Shown piece by piece: positions 20,656 through 30,700 of a DNA stretch of 64,000 bases. Origin of the DNA: Calocera cornea HHB12733 (lineage: Eukaryota > Basidiomycota > Dacrymycetes > Dacrymycetales > Dacrymycetaceae); contig KV423918.1 of assembly GCA_001632435.1 (NCBI GenBank), positions 124,001 through 188,000 of the forward strand, read 5' to 3'. Numbering within the stretch: position 1 is the first letter of the stretch; every line of letters begins with the position of its first letter. Position numbers and translations under genes: made by a program. Under the pieces are notes generated by a model. It was given only the letters and a program-made list of their open reading frames with translations. It had not been told where the DNA came from and did not search any database.

Positions 20656-21435
20656 ATGTCTGACAACCCCGACAAGAGGTAGCTATATGCGCTTGTTGCA
20701 TGGCGTGCGTACAGTAATCTGATCTGCTTGCGTGTGCCTCCCAGGCCACTCCCCCCGGGCTGGGTGACCCAGTACGACCCAAACTACAAGACCTGGTTCT
20801 ACGTCAACACCCGCGCCGAGCCGCCCACGCCCTCCTGGAAGCATCCAGACGACATCGCACCCCCGCCCGCCCCGGCACCTTCCTACGGCCCGCCAGCGCA
20901 CCCGCCGCCCTCCTCCTCCCCGGGATATGGCACCCCACCGGCGTACGGCAGCCCTTCGCCCCCCGCGGGACAGCAGGACCGCGGCTGGTTCGGCCATAGC
21001 AGTAGCGCTCCGCCCCAGGGACAGGGGTACGGGCCGCCTGGCGGCGGGTATGGCGGGCAGCAGGGGTATGGCGGGCAGGGGTACGGCGGCGGTGGCGGTG
21101 GGTACCAGCAGGGCTACCAGCAGCCCGCGTACGGCGGGTACGGTCCTCCTCCCGGGCAGTACGGGCCTCCGCCGCAGCAGTACGGCCCCCCTCCAGGCGC
21201 GTACGGCCCCCCGCCAGGGCAGTACGGCTACGCTCCCCCGCCGCAGGGGTACTACCAGCCGCAGCCCGCGCCCGTGGTCGTGCAGGAGCAGGCACCCGCT
21301 CGGAGCAGCGGGATGAACCCGCTTCTTGTGGGCGGGGCGGCGCTGGCTGGTGGGCTGCTGTTGGGAGATATTATCGGGGACTCCGGGGATGGAGGGGGAG
21401 ACGGGGGGGATGGGGGAGATGGCGGCGACTGGTGA
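20656..21435 (+). CDS. WW-domain protein with Gly/Tyr/Pro-rich linker and Gly-Asp tail (paralogue 1)
   Basis: Exon 1 is only 23 bp (20656-20678) and exon 2 is 20745-21435; 237 residues. The WW domain lies at residues ~8-38: PLPPGWVTQYDPNYKTWFYVNT, with the second Trp in SWKHP. A long low-complexity linker of GYGPP/QYGPPP units follows, then PVVVQEQAPARSSG, a small-residue hydrophobic helix (NPLLVGGAALAGGLLLGDII) and an acidic tail of GGD units. WW domains bind proline-rich or phospho-Ser/Pro ligands. The linker could bind its own WW domain, and the Gly-rich helix could embed in membranes or self-associate; both are inference. Paralogue 2 follows on the same strand 747 bp later, with the intron at the same place before PLPPGW. 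I do not know a characterised protein with this architecture. Confidence 0.85.
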
Positions 21436-22074
21436 TCGCCCGTGGGCGTGGGCGTGCGGCGCGGCTCCGAGGCCGCTGGCGGCTCCCGAGTCAAGCCCGC
21501 CGCCGTCTTCCATTCCTCGCGCTTCCAGCATTCCTCCGTTACTCCGTTGACTGTTCTGCTGCAATGCCGCTACATTGTCATTTCCCTACCTCTCCCTCTG
21601 CCACGTTGTTCTTCTCGCTCCTCTCTTCATCCTCACGCGCTGTGCTGTGCCGTGCCGATCGTCTTCTCTGCTCTGCTACATACGCTCCGGGCCCTGTACG
21701 CACTTGATATCATGCCGTTAACCACCAGCCACCCACAGTACGAATGAATGAATGAATACCAGTCATCTCCAGTCTCTCACAGCATTCCAGCCCGCCTTGT
21801 GATCCGCTGGCACGCACGCGCCAAGCCCACTCGTCCGTCCCTCCCGTTCCCACACGTTGTCACTCGGCATTACAATGGCAACAGACACCAGGACCAACAC
21901 CTGCGTGCAGCCGCATGGACACTAATCTCCGCTAGCCCGAACCGGAAAAGCAGCCTCGCAGCGCCGGGAATGCACCGATCATCCGGACACACGGTCGCGT
22001 TCTCGGCGGACCAGGCCACTGACACTGGCACTAGTGACGCCCTCATGGTTCCTACCACCGGCCAGCGGTAGACG

Positions 22075-22081
22075 TATATAA
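22075..22081 (+). promoter_or_regulatory. TATA box of the second WW-domain gene
   Basis: TATATAA, 101 bp before the ATG at 22183. The upstream stretch 21436-22074 holds a (GAAT)4 repeat at 21742-21757 and no supported gene. Confidence 0.6.
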
Positions 22082-22182
22082 CCCCACCGGCGCGCGTCGC
22101 TGCCTTCTTCAGCTCCTCTTGCGCCTGCTACACCGTACCCGTACGATCCCATACCGACTAGAGACAGAAGCAGATCTAGAAG

Positions 22183-23228
22183 ATGAGCTCCGCACCGCCT
22201 GGTCCTCCCCCGCCTTCCGGCCCTCCTCCCGTCCAGAACCCAGATGCGAGGTGCGCCCCCTTAGCCCGTCTCCAGTCTTCCTCGCTCTCCCCGTCCTCCT
22301 CCAGCCAGTCACTGACCACACACCGACCCACCGCAGGCCCCTCCCCCCCGGCTGGCAAACCCAGTACGACAGCAACTACAAAGCCTGGTTCTATATCAAC
22401 ACGCGCGCCGAGCCGCCCCAGTCCGGGTGGACGCATCCCGCCGACATCATCGTGCCGCAGGCGCAGGCGCAAGTGTTCGCACCCCCTCCTGGGCCGCCGC
22501 CGCCGCCTGCCCAGCAGCAGCCGCAGCAGCATCAGACGCCGGTCAGTAGCCCGCCGCCGATGCAGCCCGCCCAGCAGCAGCCGCAGCAGAAACAGCGCGG
22601 CTTCTTCGGCAAGCTGTTCCACTCGCAACAACACCAGCACCAGTACTCCAGCAGCGTGCCTCAAGGCCAAGGCCAGTACCCCGCCTATCCCGCCTACGCC
22701 CAAGGACAAGGGCAGGGAGCAGGGCAGCAGTACGCCCCCGCGCCCCTCTCGCCGCAGCAGTACCACTACGCGCCCTCTCCCGCGCCCGCGCAGGGGTACT
22801 ACCGCCCTCCCCAGCAGCAGCAGCCGACCGTGATCGTCCAGGAGCAGGCGCCCACTGGTGGGGGCGGGGTGAACCCTCTGTTTGCTGGGGGAGCTGGGCT
22901 GCTGGGAGGGCTGCTGTTGGGGGATATGCTTGGGGAGGCGGGGGACCATGGGGGTGATGGAGGCGACGGAGGCGATGGAGGCGATGGTGGGGGCGACGGG
23001 GGCGACGGGGGTGATGGGGGTGATGGAGGCGATGGTGGGGGTGATGGGGGTGATGGTGGGAACTGGGATGGCGGAGATGGGGGTGACGGCGGAGACTTTG
23101 GAGGTGGTGACGGCGGGGGAGACTTTGGAGGTGGTGACGGCGGGGGAGACTTCGGAGGAGATGGAGGCGACGGGGGTGATGGTGGTGATGGTGGAGACTT
23201 TGGGGACGGTGGAGACTTTGGCTTTTGA
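22183..23228 (+). CDS. WW-domain protein with Gln/Pro-rich linker and long Gly-Asp tail (paralogue 2)
   Basis: Exons 22183-22250 and 22337-23228; 319 residues. The WW domain is PLPPGWQTQYDSNYKAWFYINT with the second Trp in GWTHP. The linker is Gln/Pro-rich (PQQHQTPVSSPPP) and contains GFFGKLFHSQ. The conserved tail module reads PTVIVQEQAP, NPLFAGGAGLLGGLLLGDML, and then ~95 residues of GGD repeats, including exact copies of a 27-bp unit encoding DFGGGDGGG. It shares the intron position and tail with paralogue 1, whereas the linkers differ widely, so this is a tandem duplication with fast linker turnover. The function is unknown; WW-mediated scaffolding is the only part the domain supports. 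Confidence 0.85.
23094..23147 (+). repeat. Two exact 27-bp tandem units in the Gly-Asp tail
   Basis: Units 23094-23120 and 23121-23147 are identical and encode the nonapeptide DFGGGDGGG; a third, imperfect unit begins at 23148. Upstream codons are a looser GGNGAY repeat. Confidence 0.9.
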
Positions 23229-24001
23229 TAAGCCTGCGTCGTAGCTGTCATCCTCCCTACTCTCGTCCCCCGTCTGCTCTCTCCTGAAACTGTCTTATGC
23301 CCCGTGCTGTGGTGCTAGATCGCTGCATGCACGTATGCTATGCTCACTTTACCAGACCAATACTTGATGTCAAGCTTAATGTATGAAATGATCGTCTGTC
23401 CCAAGTTGCGCGCTGCTCGGGACCAGGTTATGATCGGCATCGTTCACCAGAGGGATGACTTGATGTAGCTCGGCTGCGAATTGCGCATATTGTGGGAGCT
23501 TGTCGCTTCTATATTGGCATTTCATCTGGTCTAGTGGGAGGTAACGATGCAAGTCATGTCGTAAAGCTGCCCGTCATACGGATGCTCATGACTTCCCGGA
23601 TGCCGAGATGTTGCCACAATGAGGAGTGGTCCATCGCGCTAGAAGCCGAGAGCTGCACGCACCGCGTGAGATCGATCACAGAAGTGCGGACGAAGGCCTT
23701 CGAAGCCTCATTATACTTGTACAGATTTACAAAGAGAAAGAGAAATTGAAAGCTGCTGAAAATCGCCCGAATTCGTCGCCTCTTGAAACCTGGTACCGAA
23801 TGAAAAGGAAAACAGAAAGGTACGGGAATGACCGAGATCGGTCTTGGTAAGGTCAAGCTGCCTTTTTTTTTTGCTGAGCTGCTTCTCCTATGTTGGCATT
23901 CAAAGTAGGACAGGCGCGCCTCTCGCGCCTTGCTAGGTACTGTACAGTTCCAGCTCATGTAAGCTAGGGACGCGACGCAGAGCAAAAATTGTGCAGCCTG
24001 C
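23229..24001. other. Intergenic stretch after the WW genes
   Basis: No supported gene on either strand. It contains a T9 run near 23865. G+C drops visibly compared with the genes upstream. Confidence 0.45.
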
Positions 24002-24180
24002 CTAATCCCAATCCTCATTTGTGCCCCATACCTCTAACAGTTTGGCATCCAGCATCTCCACATCATCACTTGGATCAATCATAAGAGGCTCATCATCTTG
24101 GGCTGGCCAACAGCAGTACAGATACTGGTGCAATGGGGCAAGCTTGTTGATGATGCAGCATGCACACATGGTGGTGCATC

Positions 24181-24205
24181 TCAGGGCGCCCAGTGGGCGC
24201 CCTGA
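24181..24205. repeat. Perfect 11-bp inverted repeat with a 3-nt loop
   Basis: Arms TCAGGGCGCCC (24181-24191) and GGGCGCCCTGA (24195-24205) are exact reverse complements around AGT. Confidence 0.95.
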
Positions 24206-24210
24206 AACAT

Positions 24211-24269
24211 GAGAGTGGCCTCTACCAAAGTGCATCTGGCAAATGCATTTTGGCAGACAGGCCACTCTC
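24211..24269. repeat. Long near-perfect inverted repeat (fold-back), arms 25-27 nt
   Basis: The left arm 24211-24235 pairs with the right arm 24243-24269 apart from a few mismatches and a small bulge; the outer GAGAGTGGCCT/AGGCCACTCTC ends are perfect, and the loop is 7 nt. It starts 5 bp after the 11-bp hairpin. Confidence 0.85.
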
Positions 24270-24461
24270 ATTCACTGGGCATACAACAGTGCATATCTCT
24301 TTGAAGATCCTACGGATTGGTACACAAAACCCATTGAGGGCGTTTTGGTAAGGACGCACCACTAGTGACTTTGTTAGACAGTTGCCATGTGTGGACAGTG
24401 GACAGTAGGATGCTTATTGCAGAAACCGTGTCCGACCTTGCTCTTCTTGCCAAGCTTGACC

Positions 24462-24652
24462 TGTTCGGGTCGACATTGTGGAGCGGTGAATAGGGGCTAG
24501 ATGAAGTCAAAGTCATGCGGGCGCCAAAGTCCGCTGAACCGTGGGAACGGTGGGAAGTGTGCGCGCGCGGTGTGCAGTCCCAGCCGAACGCCCCTTGATC
24601 TATCCTCATGCGCGGGGCCCGGCCAGTCTATGATTACCTTTTGCTTTCCCGT
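24462..24652 (-). pseudogene. Inverted, truncated duplicate of the prolyl oligopeptidase gene (exon 6 to exon 7)
   Basis: On the minus strand GGGAAAGCAAAAGGTAATCA near 24652 is identical to exon 6 of the gene at 8976-11830. The stretch then shows a deletion of most of exon 6, a diverged but recognisable intron 6, and exon 7 coding GACTTTGGCGCC...CCTATTC.CCGCTCCACAATG ending at GACCCGAACA (peptide [11 protein letters not shown]). Because the intron is kept, it arose from DNA duplication and not from an mRNA copy. A stop (TAG) replaces the Ile-Tyr of FIYPYSP. It ends where repeat copy B begins. Confidence 0.75.
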
Positions 24653-25489
24653 GAGAGAGAGGAAGGGGCGATTTTCGGTCGCTATGTACGTTCAATCCCC
24701 ATCACTAGTGTTTCTTCCGAGTAACGACGGCACATCTGCCTCCGGGAGTCTGTTCGTAGGGAAGGGAAGCTGTAGGAAGAATGACGCGTCGGCGGGAACA
24801 AGGGCTCATCATTGGACAGGCCCTGCGCGGGCTCGTTCGGAGGCGAACTATCATGGCCCGCATTCAATCAGGCATGTGAACCTTAACACCACGGGACAAA
24901 TGCACACACTTCAGGATTGATTTGCTCCTTTCGACAATCTGACCCATCTATTACGCTATCCTGGTGCTCCCAACAACATCATATTCACGGTTCAGCGTCG
25001 AGGCTGCTAAATCAGCGCATTTGTCCGCAGTCCTGATTTCACAAAGGTCAGGGCTAGGGTTCGGCGCACTCTAGTCTCTCGCGACTCGGTGCCTTTCTCA
25101 GCTTCGTGTCCCCTATTCGCATTGATGTGTGTGCAGTGCGCCCCTTCTCTGGAGTAATACAGTACACCCGCCAGGCCCATACCGCTACACGCCCCACCCC
25201 TGGCGGGGTGCTACCGTACGCGCCACGGAAGGTGCTCCATGCATCGTTACTATGCTATTTGTCACGGTCGTTGACGAATGCAATTCCAGTCCCCCGCTGA
25301 GCAAAAATTGGTGGTGAGCCTGGCGCAGTGCCCGTCGGAGATCAAACTAAGTGGGTCGGAGTTTGTTGTCAGTCGGTGAGCTGGAAAGGGCTGACGATAT
25401 GGCAAGATTTGAAGGCCGGGTGGGAGGCCAAAGTGACTGGTGACAGGAGGAACTTCCTTCGCGTATACAGTGCTCCTCCCACTCGCAGC
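24653..25489. other. Intergenic stretch between two gene relics
   Basis: No supported gene. Possibly more decayed duplicated sequence, but I could not match it to anything in the window. Confidence 0.35.
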
Positions 25490-25640
25490 CCGCGTCCGTG
25501 GTCGTGCAGGAGCGGGCGCCCGCCGCTCGGAGCGGCATGCACTCACTGCTCGCGGGCAGGGTCGCGCTTGTATGACGGCTGCTGTTTTGGGGCATGATCG
25601 AGGACGCTGGGGACGGCCGGGGAATGGTGGGCATGGCGTG
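25490..25640 (+). pseudogene. Decayed tail of a third WW/Gly-Asp protein gene
   Basis: The nucleotide sequence CGCAGCCCGCG.CCGTGGTC followed by GTGCAGGAGC.GGC matches paralogue 1 at ~21262-21297 almost base for base. In frame it reads QPASVVVQERAPAARSGMHSLLAG, then a stop (TGA) inside the former small-residue helix, then RLLFWGMIEDAGDGRG, the remnant of GLLLGDIIGDSGDGGG. No WW domain or linker is seen upstream, so only the tail module survives here. Confidence 0.7.
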
Positions 25641-25943
25641 CACGGACGGGATGAGGCACGGAGGAGGGTGATCGGTGCTGCCGCTCGGCTCCGCTCTGGC
25701 GAAGCTAGACCGAAACCGGGCTGCACTCCTCTTATACATTTACGGCGGGTCGCGCGGTCGTCGGCTGGGCAGGAGTGCGCGGTCGGTGTGTCGGACGCGC
25801 GCTGCTTGTTTCGTTCTGCAAGCACGGGGGTCGATGACTCGCATACGCTTCCAAACTGCTCCGCAGGCTGGGGCGGGCCCAAGCAAGCGTAGTGGGTCGA
25901 GCTGCCGCACGCGTCCATGAAGCCTCGAGCTGCCGAAAAAAGC

Positions 25944-26859
25944 TCATGGTGCCTGCACCGCCGCTCCCAAGGGCGGGATGTCCGTCTTGAGCACCCTCCT
26001 AGCCTTGCTCCTCGGCGCGGGCGCTATACGCGTGCACCGCAACGATCAGCCCGATGCCTATGAGTGACAGGGAGGGGACGGGCGTACCGTTCGTGTTCTC
26101 GGTCATGTAGAACCGGCGTAGGAGGAGGATGGCCTCCTCCCGCCCATAGCCTTCTAGTGCTTCGTAAGCCGGGTGTATGGGGTGGTCGATCCTGCGCGCC
26201 GCATCACAGCATCAGCCAACGCCCCGGTAGCAGTACATCGAAAGAAGAGGACGTACGAATTGACGTCCCACACCCCCCCGCACCCGCCGAACCTCGCGTT
26301 AGAGCAGCCGTACACGACGCGGGAGATCCCGAGCTGCCGCAGCGCGGAGGAACACATGATGCACGGCTCGACCGTGACGTAGAGCGTTATTCCCTGCAGG
26401 GGGTAGGGCCGCGGGAGCGGGGAGGCCGCGGTGGGGGCGAGGAGGCGGTCCAGGGCTTCTAGCTCGGCGTGCCGGGTCGCCTGCAGGAACACCGTCAACG
26501 GGAGCCGGCAGGACGAGGCAGGGGACCGGAGGCACGGTACTGAGGGGACAGAGACGTACGTTGCGCAGCTCGTTCGTCCTGTTCCGGCCGCGGGCGAGGA
26601 CGGCGCCATCCGCATTCTGCACGAACACGCACCCGACGGGCACCTCGTTGGCCGCGAACGCTTCCCGGGCTTGGGCGAGCGCGAGCGCGATGTACGCCAG
26701 GTCCTGCTCGTGCTGGGAGCTGGACGGTGCTGCAGTTGCCGCTGTCGCTGCCGGAGGTGGGGTGTTGCCAGAAGCTGCAGTGGGAGTGCAAGTTGAAGGT
26801 GGGATGCCGGGCGGGGCCGGGATGGCTGCTGCGTGGGCCAGGGGGGAGCCGGTCGCCAT
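25944..26859 (-). CDS. TAD2: tRNA(adenine-34) deaminase catalytic subunit TAD2/ADAT2
   Basis: Exons (gene order) 26859-26560, 26480-26257, 26191-26088 and 26023-25944; 235 residues. It deaminates A34 to inosine in tRNA anticodons together with TAD3. Zinc ligands and the catalytic Glu are in RHAELEA (His104, Glu106) and [10 protein letters not shown] (Cys140, Cys143). [13 protein letters not shown] and the C-terminal [22 protein letters not shown]...[11 protein letters not shown] are TAD2-specific. The last intron joins AAC G|CG CCC to give [16 protein letters not shown], which decides the splice sites. The first ~45 residues are low complexity and may be disordered. Confidence 0.92.
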
Positions 26860-27757
26860 GGTGCCGCGCTGCTGTCACGAGCTGTCGGCCCGGTCGATGG
26901 TGCCGTTCTTGGAGCGTCTGGAAATAACTCTCGAGGCACCTCGCACGGCTCGCGGCGGGCGTCTTGAGCTCCGCTTGTGCGCAGGACTAGCACCTGTGCC
27001 GAGCTCGTGCCGTCGCCAGCGCAAGGAGGAGCCACGGCCGATGGAGCAGCCAGCAGAGCAGAGCGGTGGGGCAGAGCGGATCCAGGCACCAGGGCGGCGG
27101 GCGTGCGCGATCTGCAGACAGAACTGCCAGTGAGGAGGCGGACGGCGTGGACTCCACGAGTGGGGCCGGCCGTTCCAGCCCAGCCCAGCGCGCATGGTGG
27201 CGGTGCGGGCGGGAGCTGTCTATTGGCCCCGAAGACCCCCGCGCTGTGGGAGGGAGAGAAGGGGGCGGAGGCAAACGCTAATTTGGGAGGGGGGGGTGGG
27301 GGGCAGCACGGGTGGGTGATACTATCGCGGAGAGGACGTGGTCTACCACACCGTATTGCTCGCACAGTTGCTGTCCCTGTGCAAAGTACGGTGTTGCTGC
27401 CTGGCCGACACCGACAGCTCTGTGCGAGGGGATAGGGACAACGCGCCGGGGGTTGCATCGGCAGCTATCGCCCACACCTGCACCTGTACCCGCACCCGCA
27501 CCCAAGGTCAGGGCAGGAAGCGCCACGACCGCGCACGGTGTCTCGCCTCGCCCGGCCCTCACCCCTCTCTGCATCGCTGCATCGCTGCTCATCCTCTACC
27601 CGCTGCACCTGCACTCGCACTCCAAACCCCCCCCGCCCACTTCGCCCCACTCTCGCCACCATACCCAGGCTGGCACGACCCTCTCACCCAAGGCCCGCCT
27701 CCGCCTGAGGCTCCCTCCCCCCCCTCCTCCTCGCCCACCCCCAACACTCAGGCAAGA
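26860..27757. promoter_or_regulatory. Divergent promoter region between TAD2 and SSK1
   Basis: 898 bp. A G-run cluster lies at 27281-27303 and C-rich tracts at ~27625-27750 precede the SSK1 ATG. No further gene is supported. Confidence 0.45.
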
Positions 27758-30700
27758 ATGCCCTACGAGCCTCTGCCCCTGCTCGACTCCCCCCCGCGCA
27801 CGGGATCCACCTCCGACATCGACGACCCCTCGGGTGCGCCCCACCCAGAGCTCGACCCCTACGCCCCCTACTCAAGCAGCTCCGAGGAGCCATCAGACAG
27901 GGAGCAGCAGGACCGCAACACACTCGACAGCCCGTCGCCCCCCCTCCTCCAGCCGGGAGACATCCCCGCCCAAGGCCACGCCCAGGCCGCGTACGGACAG
28001 CCACACGTCTCGCTCCACTCGAGGAGGAAACACAGCTCGGGAAGCAACCACGCCGCGATGCAGGGCAGCGACAGCGGCCATTCCTCCGGCACCACGACGG
28101 CAGCCCCATCGCAGGGCCCTCCGAGCCCCGGCGTGCTCACCACCGGCCTGCAGGGCCAGCCAGGGCCGACGAGCGCCCCTCCGATGCCCGCGATCCCCCC
28201 GCTGCCCCGCATGACACGCGCGTTCAGCATGCCCCTCCCGCAGCAGCTCCGGCACCTCCAGCACCCGCTCGGGCGCACGGCCCTCGGCAGCGCGAGCGCG
28301 AGCAGGAGCAGCTCGGGCTTCTCCGACTCGGGCACGGCCGTCAGCGCCTCCGCCTCCGCATCCCCGACCACGCTCTCGCAGAGCTCCTCCTCCTCCTCCC
28401 TGTACGAGCGCGGCAGCTCCACGGCCCAGAGCAGCGACAGCGAGTACATGCGCTCCCTTTCGCTCGAAATCGCAGACAGCGTGCAGCCGATCATCCAGAC
28501 CCTGCTCCAGCTCTCCCCGCCCCACATCCTCGACCCGGCCAAAGAACAGTTCTCCGCATGCACGGTGCAGATCCCCACCGCCTCCGTCTCCGGCCTCCTC
28601 ACCGCGATGAAGGGGCTCAACTACCTCTCCGCGCGCTTAGCCGCGGACGGGGCGGCGATGGACGCTTCGGTCCAGGGCGTGGCGGTGGGCGGGAGGGAGG
28701 AGCGCTTGAAGGCACTCGAGGCGGAGGACGCGGACGAGGTGTTCGATATCGGGGAGATGCTCCAGGCCGTCGGGGACACCCTCGCGGGGCTCGCTGCGCA
28801 GGCGGGTGTGGATCTTGTGCTGTATCATGCCGAGGTCGGCATGCTCCATGTGGGCGTGAGGGCGAACGAGAGCGCCGTGGCGTACCTGCTTGCTCATGTG
28901 CGTGGCCTGCCTTCTGACCGGGAGTGCCAGCTGACTCGCATATAGGTTCTCCGACAAGTGCTGTCCACCGCCGAACGCGGCGACACTATCGAGCTCTGCC
29001 TGACGCTGTCCAACAAGCTCCCCCGTTCCCCGCCCCGCGTCGGCCTAGGCCTCCCGGGGAGCGCGGCCTCTCTCTCCAACTCGCCGACCGACCCGCTCTC
29101 CCCCAATCCAGTGCTCAACCACGCCGCCTCGTCGCCCTCCATCCTCCCCTCCTCCGCGCCCACCCCCACCCCAGACACATACCAGTGCGTCTTCGACATC
29201 GTCCACCGGCTGCACGCGCCCACGCTCGGCTTCCTCGGCCGCGCATCACCGCACGAGCACGAGCGCGGCACGCCCTCGCTCGCGGGCGGCGTGTCCACCC
29301 GCCTCCTCCGCCTCCTCGCCGCGTCCTTCTACGCAAGGGGCACCGAGCCGCCCTCGCTCACTTCGGGCGGCGCGCGGCACTACGTCCTCCAAGTCCCGCT
29401 CCGGCGGGGCATGCCCCTCCTCGAGCCGCCCCTCCTCTCGCCGGACGAGCAGCAGTCCCGCCAGCCGTTCCCCTCCTACCAGCTCCCGCGCGAGCCGACA
29501 CTCGACGAGCTCGCCCAGTTCGTCCGCTCCGACCTGCGCGCGAAGCGCGTCGCCCTCTTCGCCAGCCCCAACTCGGCGTTCGCGAGGCACGTCACGAGCT
29601 ACCTCACCAGCTGGGGCATGGACGTCGTACACGTCCCGACGGACGGGACGGAGGAGGTGCCCGCGCTCAGCGCGTGGGGCGGGAAGGGCGGGAGCGACGC
29701 CGTCGCGAGCCCGACGATGGAGCGCGAGCTGCACGAGGTGCTCGAGGGGAGCAGCGGCTCTGAGGCAGAGCGCGTCTCGGCCACGGGCTCAGCAGCCGGG
29801 TCCGCAGGCAGTGCGCACACGCAGGCCAACTCGTCGGACTCGGACTCGGGCCCGCCAAAGCTCTCCTTCGTCATCATCGACGACGACGTGACCGTCCTCC
29901 GCCGCCGGCTCGTGCAGATCCGCAAGGAGCGCGACGGCCTGCGCGAGTTCCGCCTCGCCGCCAACGCCAATGCCGCCGCGCACGCAAACGCCACCGCGTC
30001 CTACTCCTCTGCAGCGGCGAGGAGGGCCGACAAGCTCCAGCAGGCGGGCAGCCCGCCCCAGCGCCCAAGTCTGAGCAGCCACCACCGCCCGCGCTCCGGG
30101 CAGCCGCGCTCCCCCATCGGGGACGGAACCACGCAGGGCAACAGCCCGCCCAAGGGCGCGGAGATGCCCTCCCCCTCTCCGAGCATCGCGGGGAGCAGCA
30201 GGACCAACTCTGGCGGCGGGATATTCGACAACACTGTCATTGTGCATTTTACGAGTCTGGCAAACTTCAAGCTCGTCCGCGATGCCGTGCAGACCCTGCT
30301 CGCGCTCCCCCAGCCGCTCCTCCAGCCCCAGGCCTACTCGCCCTACGTCCACCCCGACCTCCCAGAGGTCATCGTCATCCCCAAGCCTGCCGGTCCCAGG
30401 CGGCTGCTGACCGCCCTGCACACAGGGCTGTACAAGCCGCTCGTAGACCCCTTCTTCGCCCCCATCGCCACCTCCCCGCTCTCCCCGGCCGCCGTACACC
30501 CGCTCTCGCCATTCTTCACTCCGCCAGGGACGAGCGACCACAACCCGTTCGGCTCGCAACACGGGATGGCAAGCCCCGTCGTCACCGTGCCGTCGCCCAA
30601 CCTCTCGTCTTCTCCCGGACACCCGCCTGGCCCGCTCAACATCCACGCCATGCAGCACGCCCACGGCACGCTGTACCTCCCCGGCGGGCTGCACAAGGCG

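Larger units (their letters stand above)
24002..24455 (-). repeat. Decayed dispersed repeat, copy B, with fold-back hairpins
   Basis: On the minus strand it reads KKSKVGHGF, then QLSNKVTSGASLPKRPQW and TNP, a frame break, IRRIFKEICTVVCPVNESG, and GALRCTT...NKLAPLHQYLY with an acidic end (MIDPSDDVEMLDAK). Each block has a counterpart in copy A at 12.45-12.87 kb, including the nucleotide string CACTAGTGG and the shared frame break after ACCAATCCGTA. Copy B also carries two inverted repeats absent from copy A. It cannot encode an intact protein. It directly abuts an inverted fragment of the prolyl oligopeptidase gene. Confidence 0.55.
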
